From positions 62,001-126,000 of the forward strand of contig JAJFKC010000039.1 of NCBI GenBank assembly GCA_021773435.1: DNA of 64,000 nucleotides, read 5' to 3'. This document shows positions 18,070 through 26,517 of the stretch, in pieces. The translations under genes were made by a program, and so were the position numbers. Numbering within the stretch: the first letter of the stretch is position 1; every line of letters begins with the position of its first letter. The notes below the pieces were generated by a model that did not search any database, was not told the origin of the DNA, and was given only the letters and a program-made list of their open reading frames with translations. This DNA is from Porticoccaceae bacterium (GTDB lineage Bacteria; Pseudomonadota; Gammaproteobacteria; Pseudomonadales; Porticoccaceae).

Positions 18070-19698
18070 TTATTGCAGGGCAAAGCCCTCATAACCCTTC
18101 GCGGCTACTTCATCACATTTGATTCGATAGTTTTGCTGACCACCGGCATAAAGCATAAAGGTACGCTTTTTGGTGGGGTCGTTCAGGTTAACACCCATAA
18201 ACCATGAATCCGCAGTCGGAAAGAGCGTCATTTTAGCCGTGTCGTCGACATGCTCAGTCCAGGCCTCTTCCGCTTCCAGGGTAGGCTCAATTTGATGGAG
18301 ATCTTTCGACTTCATATAACTAATCAAGTCCGACACCCATTCCACGTTCTGCTCAATACAGCGCGGAATGTTACAGAAGGTCGCACCGTTGTGGGGGCCA
18401 ACCAGGGTAAACAGATTGGGGAAGCCTACGGCCTGCATGCCAAGATAAGTACGCGGGCCATCGGCCCATTTGTCAGTGAGCTTTTGACCATCTTTGCCGG
18501 TAATATCGATCCGTTTTAGTGAGCCAGTCACGGCATCAAAACCGGTGGCATAAATAATAATATCAAGATCATATTCTTTATCGACACACTTCACGCCCTT
18601 AGCGGTAATTTTCTCAATGGGCGTTTCCTTGATATTGATTAAATTGACATTGTCCTGGTTATAGCACTCAAAATATTTGGTTTCCAGGGGAACACGGCGG
18701 GTACCGAAACCATGATCTTTTGGGATCAGGTTTTCTGCCACGGCCGGATCGTTAACCCGCTGCCGAATTTTACGGGCGATAAAGTCAGTGATCAGCGCAT
18801 TGGCCTTCAGATCAAAAAATATGTCGCCAAAATTAGCCAACCAGATGCCAAAACCTGGCTTGTCATAGAGTTCTTCAAAAAAGGCTTCGCGCACTTCATC
18901 CGTTACTTCGAGTGCTGAGCGAGGATCAGCTTTGTGGTGGAAGGCCCCGAATGTTTCGGCGCACTCGGCAAAAATCTGCTTGTAGTTGGCTTTGATCTCA
19001 TCCATTTCGTCCTGTTCAATCGGCCCATTCTTTAACGGCGCACACCATTCTGGCGCTAATTGAAATACGTGGAGCTGATCAGCGGTTTTAGCCACTTCCT
19101 GAATCACCTGCACACCGGTGGCGCCGGTGCCAATCACGCCAACTCGTTTGCCGCTGAAGTCCTGACCTCTGCCGCCGAAACCCTCTTTCGGGTATCGCGC
19201 AGTGTGTGACCATTCACCCTTGAAATCTTCGATACCTGGAATGCGCGGCAAAGTATAAGCATTCAGAGGACCGGTTGCAGAGATCAGAAATTCTGCTCGT
19301 GCAGTAGAGCCGTCCTCTAACTCCACCTCCCATTGGTGCTTAGCTTCATCGAAAGTAGCCTTGGCAACATTGGCACTAAACTGAATATCTTTGCGGAAAT
19401 CAAACTTGTCGGCGACGTAATTAAGGTAGCGCTCGGTCTCTGGCTGGGGGGCGAAACGTTCTGTCCAGTTCCATTCCTGGAGCACCTCGTCGGACCAGGA
19501 ATACCCATAGGTGTGGCTCTCTGAGTCAAAACGACAACCGGGGTACTTATTCCAGTACCAGGTGCCACCAACGCCAGTACCCGCCTCGAAGACCTTCACC
19601 GAGAGCCCCTGATCTCGCAATTTGTGGAGCTGATACATACCTGAGATACCGGCCCCGATAATGATTGCGTCATAGGTGTTTTGTGTAGAACTTGCCAT
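18070..19698 (-). CDS. Flavin-dependent Baeyer-Villiger-type monooxygenase, copy B
   Basis: A 542-residue FAD/NADPH monooxygenase. The frame opens at a TTG (19716), but the ATG at 19698 has AAAGAGG at good spacing and gives MASSTQNTYDAIIIGAGISG. The FAD motif is G15-x-G17-x-x-G20. The fingerprint region reads F159, G161, H165, Y169, P170, so the Trp normal for BVMOs is Tyr, as in the FMO version of this motif, while the following Pro is BVMO-like. The NADPH motif GTGATGVQ is intact. Closest relative in the window is the gene at 24622. Ketone oxidation is the likely role, but the Tyr makes substrate or reaction type less certain. Confidence 0.9.
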   Translation of the reverse strand: MASSTQNTYDAIIIGAGISGMYQLHKLRDQGLSVKVFEAGTGVGGTWYWNKYPGCRFDSESHTYGYSWSDEVLQEWNWTERFAPQPETERYLNYVADKFDFRKDIQFSANVAKATFDEAKHQWEVELEDGSTARAEFLISATGPLNAYTLPRIPGIEDFKGEWSHTARYPKEGFGGRGQDFSGKRVGVIGTGATGVQVIQEVAKTADQLHVFQLAPEWCAPLKNGPIEQDEMDEIKANYKQIFAECAETFGAFHHKADPRSALEVTDEVREAFFEELYDKPGFGIWLANFGDIFFDLKANALITDFIARKIRQRVNDPAVAENLIPKDHGFGTRRVPLETKYFECYNQDNVNLINIKETPIEKITAKGVKCVDKEYDLDIIIYATGFDAVTGSLKRIDITGKDGQKLTDKWADGPRTYLGMQAVGFPNLFTLVGPHNGATFCNIPRCIEQNVEWVSDLISYMKSKDLHQIEPTLEAEEAWTEHVDDTAKMTLFPTADSWFMGVNLNDPTKKRTFMLYAGGQQNYRIKCDEVAAKGYEGFALQ

Positions 19699-19991
19699 AT
19701 CATTAGCCTCTTTCAATACTAGCGAGTGGGCAATTTAGCGGCTTTGGCTTTCAGCCTAAATGATATAGCTCAATTTATTTATGGGTGAAGAATGATGAAT
19801 AGCTCTTGTGTATGGTTAAAAATGGAGGCCCAGGAAAGACTTCTAATCTGGATCTGAATTTATTTTTCCCGAAACTTAATACCGAGTTAGAAAGTGAGTG
19901 TGGCCAATCGAATCGCTATCTATTTACGATGTGATTATTTATGATTCTCGGAGGATAAAAATAAAAACCCCTCACGATAGGAGAGGCTGAA

Positions 19992-21533
19992 ATGGGCAAG
20001 TCGGAAGTTACAAATATTGAGCAATCCTTTGATGAGTCCGGATCGGGCATCGACCACGAGATTGTTATTGTCGGCTCGGGCTTTTCTGGTATTGGCACGG
20101 CGATAGCGTTACGCAAGGCAGGTATTCATGATTTTATTATTTTGGAAAGAGAGAGCGATCTAGGCGGAACCTGGCGCGACAATACCTATCCTGGCATTAC
20201 GGTCGATACATTTTCGGTGGTTTATTCGTACGCCTTTGAACCCAACCCCAACTGGTCAAGACTTTATGCCCCTGGTAATGAATTAAAAGAATACGCCGAT
20301 CATTGTGCGAGCAAGTACGGCGTGCTGCCACATATCAGGTATAACAAAACAGTCGTCAAAGTCGTTTACGATGAAGATCGTAATCTGTGGACAAGCCATC
20401 TTGAAGATGGCGCAACCATTACCTCACGCTATTTCATTAGTGCCTGCGGTGTCCTGGTTAATCCAAAAATGCCTGAAATCGAAGGTATTGATTCGTTTAA
20501 AGGTAAAGTTATTCATGCCAGTCGCTGGGATCATGAACACGATTTAACTGACGAGCGAGTGGCTGTTATCGGCACTGGCGCCACCGCCATACAGTTTATT
20601 CCCGAGATTGTCGACAAAGTTAAGCATCTCGATATTTATCAGCGTACGCCTATCTGGCTGATGCCCAAGGCCGACCGGCCTGTCACTGAAAAACGGAAAA
20701 AAGCCTATCGGGATATCCCTTACTTTCAAAAGTTTATGCGCTTTAAAAATATGCTCCAGTTTGAAAAATTTATCACGCTGGCCTTCGTACACAATAAACA
20801 GTTCCCAAAATTCAATAAAAAAATCAGAGACATTGGAATCGCCCATGTACGAAGAGTGGTCAAAGATCCAGTTATTCAGGAAAAGCTTATCCCAAAATAT
20901 TCGTTTTTTTGTAAGAGACCCAGTATCGCAAACAATTACTTCCCGGTTTTTAATCGTGACGACGTAGAACTAATTACCGAACCAATTGATCATATTACCG
21001 AGACAGGTATAGTGACCGACAACGGCGATACTCGTAACATAGACACCATGATCTGCGCCACCGGATTTAATTTTTTTAACCGCAACTGTATGCCAACATT
21101 TGAAGTGATTGGTAAAAATAACGTTAACCTGGGCGAATTCTGGGAGAAGAATCGCTTTCAAGCCTATCAAGGCGCGACCGTTCCCAATTTCCCGAATTAC
21201 TTTATGATTTTTGGGCCCTATTCCATCGCTAGCCCCTCGTGGTTTGGCATGATCGATACGCAAGTCACGCATTTGATGCGCTGTTTAAATAAAGCCAGAC
21301 GTAAGCAAGCTAATTACATCGAGATAAAGCAAAAGGCACACGACAAGGATTTCAATCTGGTCATCAATAAGCGAGCCAGAACCGTTTTGTATTCTGGTAA
21401 TTGTGCCCCAGCCAACAGCTATTATTTCGACGAAAAAGGTGATGCGCCGTTAATCCGGCCGGTGTCAATGTTTGCTATGTGGCTAAAAAGTCGCACCTTC
21501 TCACTCAGGAATTATACTTTCGCAAAACGCTAG
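19992..21533 (+). CDS. Flavin-containing Baeyer-Villiger monooxygenase, different subfamily
   Basis: A 513-residue enzyme with the FAD motif G28-x-G30-x-x-G33, the GGTWRDNTYPGITVDTFS block, and a canonical BVMO fingerprint at residues 169-180 (F169, G171, H175, W179, D180). GTGATAIQ is the NADPH motif. The C-terminal half differs from the CHMO-like paralogues nearby, so it belongs to another BVMO branch (PAMO/EthA-like enzymes share this WD ending). AGGAGAGG (19979-19986) gives a ribosome-binding site. It is divergent from copy B with a 293-bp gap and followed by a hairpin-rich intergenic region. Substrate unknown. Confidence 0.9.
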   Translation: MGKSEVTNIEQSFDESGSGIDHEIVIVGSGFSGIGTAIALRKAGIHDFIILERESDLGGTWRDNTYPGITVDTFSVVYSYAFEPNPNWSRLYAPGNELKEYADHCASKYGVLPHIRYNKTVVKVVYDEDRNLWTSHLEDGATITSRYFISACGVLVNPKMPEIEGIDSFKGKVIHASRWDHEHDLTDERVAVIGTGATAIQFIPEIVDKVKHLDIYQRTPIWLMPKADRPVTEKRKKAYRDIPYFQKFMRFKNMLQFEKFITLAFVHNKQFPKFNKKIRDIGIAHVRRVVKDPVIQEKLIPKYSFFCKRPSIANNYFPVFNRDDVELITEPIDHITETGIVTDNGDTRNIDTMICATGFNFFNRNCMPTFEVIGKNNVNLGEFWEKNRFQAYQGATVPNFPNYFMIFGPYSIASPSWFGMIDTQVTHLMRCLNKARRKQANYIEIKQKAHDKDFNLVINKRARTVLYSGNCAPANSYYFDEKGDAPLIRPVSMFAMWLKSRTFSLRNYTFAKR

Positions 21534-21567
21534 GGAGCGAGGGTGGCGAGAGATATCAGAGGCATCA

Positions 21568-21584
21568 GGGTCACATATGACCCC
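21568..21584. repeat. GGGTCA/TGACCC inverted repeat
   Basis: GGGTCA-CATA-TGACCCC forms a small hairpin with 6-bp arms and a 4-base loop. Its GACCCC end matches the core of the repeat tract beside the REP-associated transposase 2.3 kb away, so it may be a solitary REP-like element. Confidence 0.4.
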
Positions 21585-21675
21585 GCTGTCTCGATCAAGT
21601 GTTTAGGCTGACCGCGTTAGGTTAAAGCCTGGTAAACGGGCTCAATTAGAAGAGAGTTGGCACCCTAAGGCATCA

Positions 21676-21693
21676 CCCCAACCGTTGTTGGGG
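21676..21693. other. Hairpin between convergent genes
   Basis: CCCCAAC-CGTT-GTTGGGG has perfect 7-bp arms. On the plus strand a TTTTTT run appears only about 20 bases later, and on the minus strand no T-run follows. It is a possible weak bidirectional end point for the BVMO and the binding-protein gene. Confidence 0.4.
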
Positions 21694-21718
21694 CAGAGTC
21701 ATTGATCGCTTATTTTTT

Positions 21719-22726
21719 CTAAGGCCAGCACAAGGAAGGATCAAATGCTTCCAGACTTATTTCCTTGAGAGGCGAGTATAGCGCCACACGCATGCCACCC
21801 GGTTTGATATTGGATTGGAAAAGTATTTTGATCATATTAACCAGATCGCGAGATTGACCGGGTACGTCGTAACTCCAAACCTTATCAAACAAGCCAGACT
21901 TGACGTTATCACAGGCCATCATACTACCTCCGCCATTTGTCAAAACAGCGACCTGATCCATCTTACCGGCCTCTTTAACTGCAGCACCCGCCCCCAACAT
22001 CATGGCATCCCAAAACCCAAATACTGCACAAAGATCAGGATGTTCCTGCAAAATAGTCTGGGTAATAGCTTTGGCTTTTAAGGCGTCCCAGTCCGCCGCC
22101 TCGCTAGCCACGATTTTAATTTCCTTGTGTCTATCGAGAATATTCATGACGCCATTCATTTGGTAGATGCTGCCCGCACCATTCAAAACGCCCTGGATAA
22201 TCGCAACCTTGCCGGATTTGCCAGAATCCTTGCCACAACGCTGAACCATTTCCTGAGCACCCACCTCGCCAATTTCAACCCAGTCAGCACCCACATAAAT
22301 ATTAGTGGAATAGCTAGATTTCATATTGACCTGAATAACGTTAATCCCAGCTTTTTCGGCCTCCTCCAGCAATTCGGCGTAAGACTGCACGTCTGGATTA
22401 TGGACAACGATAATATCAGGCTGCTCAGTAACCAAAGAGGTAAGCGCTTGTACCCCTGCTTTTGTATTCCACTTGGGATCGCGAATGACGAATTCAAAGC
22501 CGTATTTATCCGCCGCAGTTTTTATCTCAGCCGCCCAGCCTTCTGTTAAATCCAAGCCCATGGAAATCGGCAGAAATGCTACCTTCTTGCCTTTAAAAGA
22601 TGCCAGGTAGGGCTCACGAAGATCATCATTCAGCTCTGCCCACGCCACGTTTCCCGTAAAGCTAAGCCCGATGATGGTAGCGAAACCCAGTATCAGTAAT
22701 TTGCCAATAAAGTATTTTTTCAGCAT
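21719..22726 (-). CDS. Periplasmic sugar-type ABC substrate-binding protein (orphan)
   Basis: A 335-residue periplasmic binding protein of the ribose/sugar type (Peripla_BP_4 fold). A Sec signal peptide is clear (KK near the start, hydrophobic core, cleavage after AWA near residue 29). The mature part has the alternating domains with ISMGLDLTEGWAAEIKTAAD, QPDIIVVHNPD and the ribose-binding-like AVFGFWDAMMLGAG. No permease or ATPase gene is adjacent, and the neighbours are monooxygenases, so it may serve a transporter encoded elsewhere or act as a sensor partner. The ligand is unknown. Confidence 0.82.
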   Translation of the reverse strand: MLKKYFIGKLLILGFATIIGLSFTGNVAWAELNDDLREPYLASFKGKKVAFLPISMGLDLTEGWAAEIKTAADKYGFEFVIRDPKWNTKAGVQALTSLVTEQPDIIVVHNPDVQSYAELLEEAEKAGINVIQVNMKSSYSTNIYVGADWVEIGEVGAQEMVQRCGKDSGKSGKVAIIQGVLNGAGSIYQMNGVMNILDRHKEIKIVASEAADWDALKAKAITQTILQEHPDLCAVFGFWDAMMLGAGAAVKEAGKMDQVAVLTNGGGSMMACDNVKSGLFDKVWSYDVPGQSRDLVNMIKILFQSNIKPGGMRVALYSPLKEISLEAFDPSLCWP

Positions 22727-23044
22727 GGTTAATCAAGCCTCTTGTTTTAATTGCACCCCGCAGACCTACAGAATGGTTTTTGATCGCCGCACTACGATGG
22801 GCGCCTGGCTCGCGGATTCGGGTTTGATCAATAGCAGACTGTGGATTGCCCGATTGTCCAGTGCCTGCCCGTAGGCGTTGTTTCTTCTTCCGACACCTGA
22901 ACTCTCTATTCACTTTTGTGGACAGCGAAACCTCATACATAAGAATGAAAGCGGCCATCAGCTTGGGCAATTCTATATTTTCCTGAGCGTTCGATTACTG
23001 ATATAAGTCAATAAGGCAGGAGATTTTAGTCTAGAGATTATCGA
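22727..23044. other. Intergenic region without a recognised gene
   Basis: This 318-bp stretch lies between the orphan binding-protein gene and the transposase gene. A 102-codon minus-strand frame crosses it but overlaps the signal-peptide region of the binding-protein gene and resembles nothing known to me. I see no hairpin terminator or clear promoter. Confidence 0.5.
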
Positions 23045-23773
23045 CTAAAAACCAGAAACAGGATTATGATTAATACGCCGATACGCCTCCGACTTGCGAT
23101 CGCCGCCATGACCAGCAGATTCTACCGCTCTACCAAGGTGCTTCTGCATGCGTTGCTTAAATCGATCACTCCCCAACACCCAGGCCTTATTGGTGGCCTC
23201 ACGTATCTCCGCTAACGTCCTCTCAGAAATATGCACTCGAAACAGCTGGCGATACGCTGCCTGCCTTTCTGCTCCCTTCGCCCCAAGCCGCCTGTACTCC
23301 CGATGAGGGGTCACTAATGCATCACTCTCCCCCATTCCGTTATAACCATAGCTCGACCAGGGATATTCTGATGGGTGATCCGCCATATTGGCTCTGACAG
23401 GATTAAGTTCGATGTAACGCATACACGTTAACAGGTACTGCTCGGTATCGATCAAGGTCGCTTTGTAGCGACCCTCCCAAAGAGTGCCTGTTCGTCGGTA
23501 GCAGCGATTGAAATATTGTACGTAATAGCGCCCCTCGCTTTGCATCATTTTAGCAATGCTATTGTCTTGTCGGGGGGTGGCCAGTAAATGCACATGATTG
23601 GTCATAAGAACATAGGCGTGAACGTCGCATTGATGCTTGTTCGCTGCCTCAGCCAGTTTTTCTAGATAGAAGTGATAATCAGCATCTGCGCGAAAGATGT
23701 CCTGACGGTTATTGCCACGCTGTATGACATGCTGGGGTTGGCCTGGAATTACAAAACGGGGTAGACGAGGCAT
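23045..23773 (-). CDS. REP-associated tyrosine transposase (RAYT, Y1/IS200-like)
   Basis: A 242-residue HUH-type single-strand transposase of the domesticated RAYT family. The opening MPRLPRFVIPGQPQHVIQRG is typical. The metal-binding HUH motif is in MTNHVHLLATP near residue 63, and catalytic tyrosine candidates lie in SEGRYYVQYFN. GTLWEGRYKATLI and CMRYIELNPVRA are further conserved blocks. These enzymes act on REP-like palindromes near their own gene. A GACCCC-rich repeat tract lies directly upstream (23829-24008), consistent with that. No flanking inverted repeats of an ordinary insertion sequence were seen. Confidence 0.92.
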   Translation of the reverse strand: MPRLPRFVIPGQPQHVIQRGNNRQDIFRADADYHFYLEKLAEAANKHQCDVHAYVLMTNHVHLLATPRQDNSIAKMMQSEGRYYVQYFNRCYRRTGTLWEGRYKATLIDTEQYLLTCMRYIELNPVRANMADHPSEYPWSSYGYNGMGESDALVTPHREYRRLGAKGAERQAAYRQLFRVHISERTLAEIREATNKAWVLGSDRFKQRMQKHLGRAVESAGHGGDRKSEAYRRINHNPVSGF

Positions 23774-24192
23774 GGCGCCATCACTCTATTCGACTAAACG
23801 GACTTGCAATCTAACATCAGCACAGTCAGATATCAACGAGTCTGACCCCTTGTCCCACTTGCTTTGACCCCTTGTCCCTCTTGCTTTGACCCCTTGTCCC
23901 TTGCTTGTCCCTGACCCCTTGTCCCCCCGCTTGACCCTCCGACCCCTTGACCCTCCCTTGACCCTCCCTTGACTCCCCTTGCCCCCCCTTGACCTTCTGC
24001 TTGACCCTATTTTTCTTGCTGTCTTTCTTTGCTGGATACCGTTAAAACGAACGGAGAACCAGATAACCCTTGATCCTGATCATGAATTAGTAATTCGCCA
24101 TGCACAGCTTAAGTTGTCAGCAGTCCGACCTGTTATACTAAGCGCAGCTTGTGCGAAACGGCCAAGCGGAACACAGTAGAGGAGAACTAGTC
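23774..24192. other. Intergenic region with repeat tract and csbD leader
   Basis: This 419-bp gap upstream of the RAYT gene holds the GACCCC-rich tract (described separately) and, from about 24010, the leader of the csbD-like gene. TATACT at 24134-24139 is a possible -10 box. The nearest TTGTCA (24114) is only 14 bp away, so a standard housekeeping promoter is not clear. Confidence 0.5.
23829..24008. repeat. Degenerate GACCCCTTG-rich repeat tract next to RAYT
   Basis: About 180 bp is built from variants of TTTGACCCCTTGTCCC and TTGACCCTCC. Three near-perfect 20-22-bp units lie at its left end and decay into shorter units to the right. The plus strand is almost free of G-runs, so the tract is strongly asymmetric (pyrimidine-rich). 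TCTGACCCC-type motifs are commonly seen beside RAYT genes. I infer that this is its REP-like substrate or a relic of it. Confidence 0.75.
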
Positions 24193-24382
24193 ATGGCGAG
24201 TGGAAAAACTGATGAAGCGAAGGGCCGCGTTGAAGGAAGCCGTGGGGACTCTGACCGGCGACAAGAAGTTGAAGCGCAAGGGAAAGGCCGATCAATCCGC
24301 TGGGAAGGTCAAGCAGGCCGCCGAGAAGGTACAGAAGAAGGCGGAGGAGGTTATCGATGATGTGAAGGACGCGCTTAGCTGA
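24193..24382 (+). pseudogene. CsbD family stress protein, frameshifted
   Basis: CsbD-type small hydrophilic stress protein, apparently broken by one base. The ATG at 24193 has AGGAGA at good spacing and encodes MASGKTDEAKGRV, the normal CsbD start. The rest of the family sequence (KEAVGTLTGDKKLKRKGKAD and on to VIDDVKDALS) is read in the +1 frame from about 24232. The bases GTTGAAGGAAGCC would give V-K-E-A if one G were absent. Either the gene carries a real +1 insertion, the base is a sequencing error, or expression needs a frameshift. The intact product would be about 62 residues, close to the family norm. Confidence 0.8.
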
Positions 24383-24504
24383 GTCCTGAATGCTATGGAT
24401 CTCAGGTCGCGGCGGCCATGCAGAGTAGCTTGGTGTGGCAAGGGCCGAGGCTCAGGTCTAGAATCAAAGCCTCCCCAGATCCACCAACAATCAAATAACC
24501 CTAT

Positions 24505-24530
24505 AAAAAAGAGCCACCCAAAGGCAGCCC
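24505..24530 (-). terminator. Rho-independent terminator of BVMO copy C
   Basis: On the minus strand, GGGCTGCC and GGTGGCTC pair over eight positions (three G-T wobbles) around a TTTG loop and are followed by six T. The stem shares GAGCCACC and GGCAGC with the terminator at 18010, suggesting common descent with copy B. Confidence 0.7.
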
Positions 24531-24621
24531 CCTTTTATCCTGCTTAACTTTATACGCATATACGTAACAGGCTTAAAACGCGGATCGCAAATAAAACTAT
24601 TCTCGATCCGCGTGCGGTGCC

Positions 24622-26235
24622 TTACTTAATCACAAAACCCTCATAGCCTTTCTCAGCAATCTCGTCACATCTGGCCCGATAATTCTGCTGGCCACCGGCG
24701 TAGAGCATAAAGGTACGTTTTTTATTGGGGTCGTTAACGTTGATACCCATAAACCAGGAATCCGCTTTCGGAAACAATGTGTGGGTGGCTGTTTCATCGA
24801 CATGAGCCGTCCACGCGTCCTCTGCTTCCAGGGTTGGTTCAATCCGCTTGAGGTTTTTGTCCCGCATATAGGAAAACAAGTCGGTTGCCCATTCAACATT
24901 CTGCTCGGCACATCGGGGGATGTTACAAAATGTGGCGCCATTGTGCGGGCCAACCAATGTGAACAAATTGGGGAAACCGACTATTTGCATGCCCAGCATG
25001 GTGCGTGGGCCATCGGCCCATTTGTCCTTCAGTTTCTGACCATCTTTGCCAGAGATATCAATACGGTTTAACGCCCCCATGACGCCTTCAAAACCGGTGG
25101 CGTAAACAATAATGTCGAGGTCATATTCCTGATCGCTGCATTTAACTCCGGCGGGGGTGATTTCTTCAATGGGCGTGTCCGGCAAGCTGACCAGGTGGAC
25201 ATTGTCCTGGTTGTAGCACTCAAAATATTTGGTTTCGAGGGGTACGCGGCGCATACCAAAACCATGATTCTTAGGGATCAGTTGTTCAGCGACCTTGGGA
25301 TCATTGACGCGCTGGCGAATTTTCCTGGCAATAAAATCACTGATCATGTCATTGGCATCCATCTTGTTCATGATCTCTGAAAAGTTACCCAACCAGATGC
25401 CAAAACCTGGCTTGTCATACAATTCTTCAAACAGCGCTTCACGCTCTTCATCTGTTACGTCGTAAATAGAGCGCTCATCAAATTTATGCTGAAAGCCACC
25501 AAATGAGTCTATACATTCTTTAAACATTTGCGGGTAATTGGCCCGGATTTTTTCCATTTCGTCTTTTTCGATCCGGCTATTCTTCAGGGGCGCGCACCAC
25601 TCGGGGGCGAGCTGAAACACGTAAAGCTGTTCGGCAGTTTTAGCGGCTTCCTGAATAAACTGTACGCCGGTAGCCCCCGTACCTATAACGCCGACACGCT
25701 TGCCGCTGAAGTCGTTGTTATTAGCGAGGCCTTCTTTGGGGTAGCGTGCTGTGTGTGTCCATTCACCTTTGAAGCTCTCAATGCCGGGAATTTTTGGCAG
25801 CTGGAATGCCGACAACGGACCCGTTGCCGAAATCAGGAAGGTGGCACTGGCCTTGCCGCCGTCTTCCAGTTCGATATCCCACTTTTGCCCGGCTTCGTCC
25901 CAGGTTGCGGTAGTGACCTTGCTCTCAAACTGAATATCTTTACGCAGGTCGAATTTGTCGGCGACAAAATTAAGGTATTTCTCAGTTTCTGGTTGCGGGG
26001 AGAAATGCTCGGTCCAGTCCCATTCTTTCAACACTTCTTCTGACCAGGAGTAACCATAGGTTTCGCTCTCCGAGTCAAAACGACAGCCGGGGTAATTGTT
26101 CCAGTACCAGGTACCACCAACGCCCGTGCCGGTCTCGTAAGCTTTGACTGAAAAACCTTCCTCACGCAATTTATACAGTTGATAAAGGCCGGTAACACCG
26201 GCGCCAATGACGATAGCATCGTATTGTTCTGACAT
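24622..26235 (-). CDS. Flavin-dependent Baeyer-Villiger-type monooxygenase, copy C
   Basis: A 537-residue FAD/NADPH monooxygenase, the closest paralogue of the gene at 18070. The FAD motif is G11-x-G13-x-x-G16. GGTWYWNNYPG and GTGATGVQ are conserved. The fingerprint again ends in Tyr instead of Trp: F155, G157, H161, Y165, P166. The ending YEGFVIK matches the other two copies. GAGGT lies about eight bases before the ATG. It is separated from the other copies by the transposase, repeat tract and csbD-like gene, which may mark a duplication or rearrangement point. Substrate unknown. Confidence 0.9.
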   Translation of the reverse strand: MSEQYDAIVIGAGVTGLYQLYKLREEGFSVKAYETGTGVGGTWYWNNYPGCRFDSESETYGYSWSEEVLKEWDWTEHFSPQPETEKYLNFVADKFDLRKDIQFESKVTTATWDEAGQKWDIELEDGGKASATFLISATGPLSAFQLPKIPGIESFKGEWTHTARYPKEGLANNNDFSGKRVGVIGTGATGVQFIQEAAKTAEQLYVFQLAPEWCAPLKNSRIEKDEMEKIRANYPQMFKECIDSFGGFQHKFDERSIYDVTDEEREALFEELYDKPGFGIWLGNFSEIMNKMDANDMISDFIARKIRQRVNDPKVAEQLIPKNHGFGMRRVPLETKYFECYNQDNVHLVSLPDTPIEEITPAGVKCSDQEYDLDIIVYATGFEGVMGALNRIDISGKDGQKLKDKWADGPRTMLGMQIVGFPNLFTLVGPHNGATFCNIPRCAEQNVEWATDLFSYMRDKNLKRIEPTLEAEDAWTAHVDETATHTLFPKADSWFMGINVNDPNKKRTFMLYAGGQQNYRARCDEIAEKGYEGFVIK

Positions 26236-26270
26236 GTTTTTTACCTCATTACTTATTAAAAGAAGTGCTT

Positions 26271-26310
26271 GTTGAAATAATTAGCGGTTGAAATAATTAG
26301 CGGTTGAAAC
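26271..26310. repeat. 16-bp tandem repeat, 2.5 copies, in the leader of BVMO copy C
   Basis: GTTGAAATAATTAGCG occurs at 26271-26286 and 26287-26302, followed by GTTGAAAC. It lies just upstream of the copy C start, so it could affect its promoter or leader. Confidence 0.8.
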
Positions 26311-26312
26311 AC

Positions 26313-26338
26313 TTTTAGGCTCCGGATACCGTCTAAAA
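26313..26338. other. Imperfect hairpin with a flanking direct repeat
   Basis: TTTTAGGC (26313-26320) pairs with GTCTAAAA (26331-26338), with one wobble. ATACCGTCTAAAA is echoed as ATACCGCCTAAAA about 23 bp later. It lies between copy C and the CinA fusion, both read leftward. It may be the transcription end of the fusion gene, but no clean T-run follows on that strand. Confidence 0.3.
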
Positions 26339-26517
26339 TACAGCTTAGAATACCGCCTAAAAAGATGTCCGAGTAGACCATAAGCGACATAGTGGTTCAA
26401 GCTGCTACGGCTACGTGGGTGAGCCGCTAAGCCATTATTTGGGACAGCTCCATTTGGGATGGGCCTAGCCTGCCGATCCAGGGCAATATTTAAACCTCGC
26501 CTAACATTCAAAGTAGC

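Noticed and set aside
22662-22970. Minus-strand frame of 102 codons between the binding protein and transposase genes
   Set aside because: It overlaps the start of the binding-protein gene in another frame, has no ribosome-binding site and no recognisable family.
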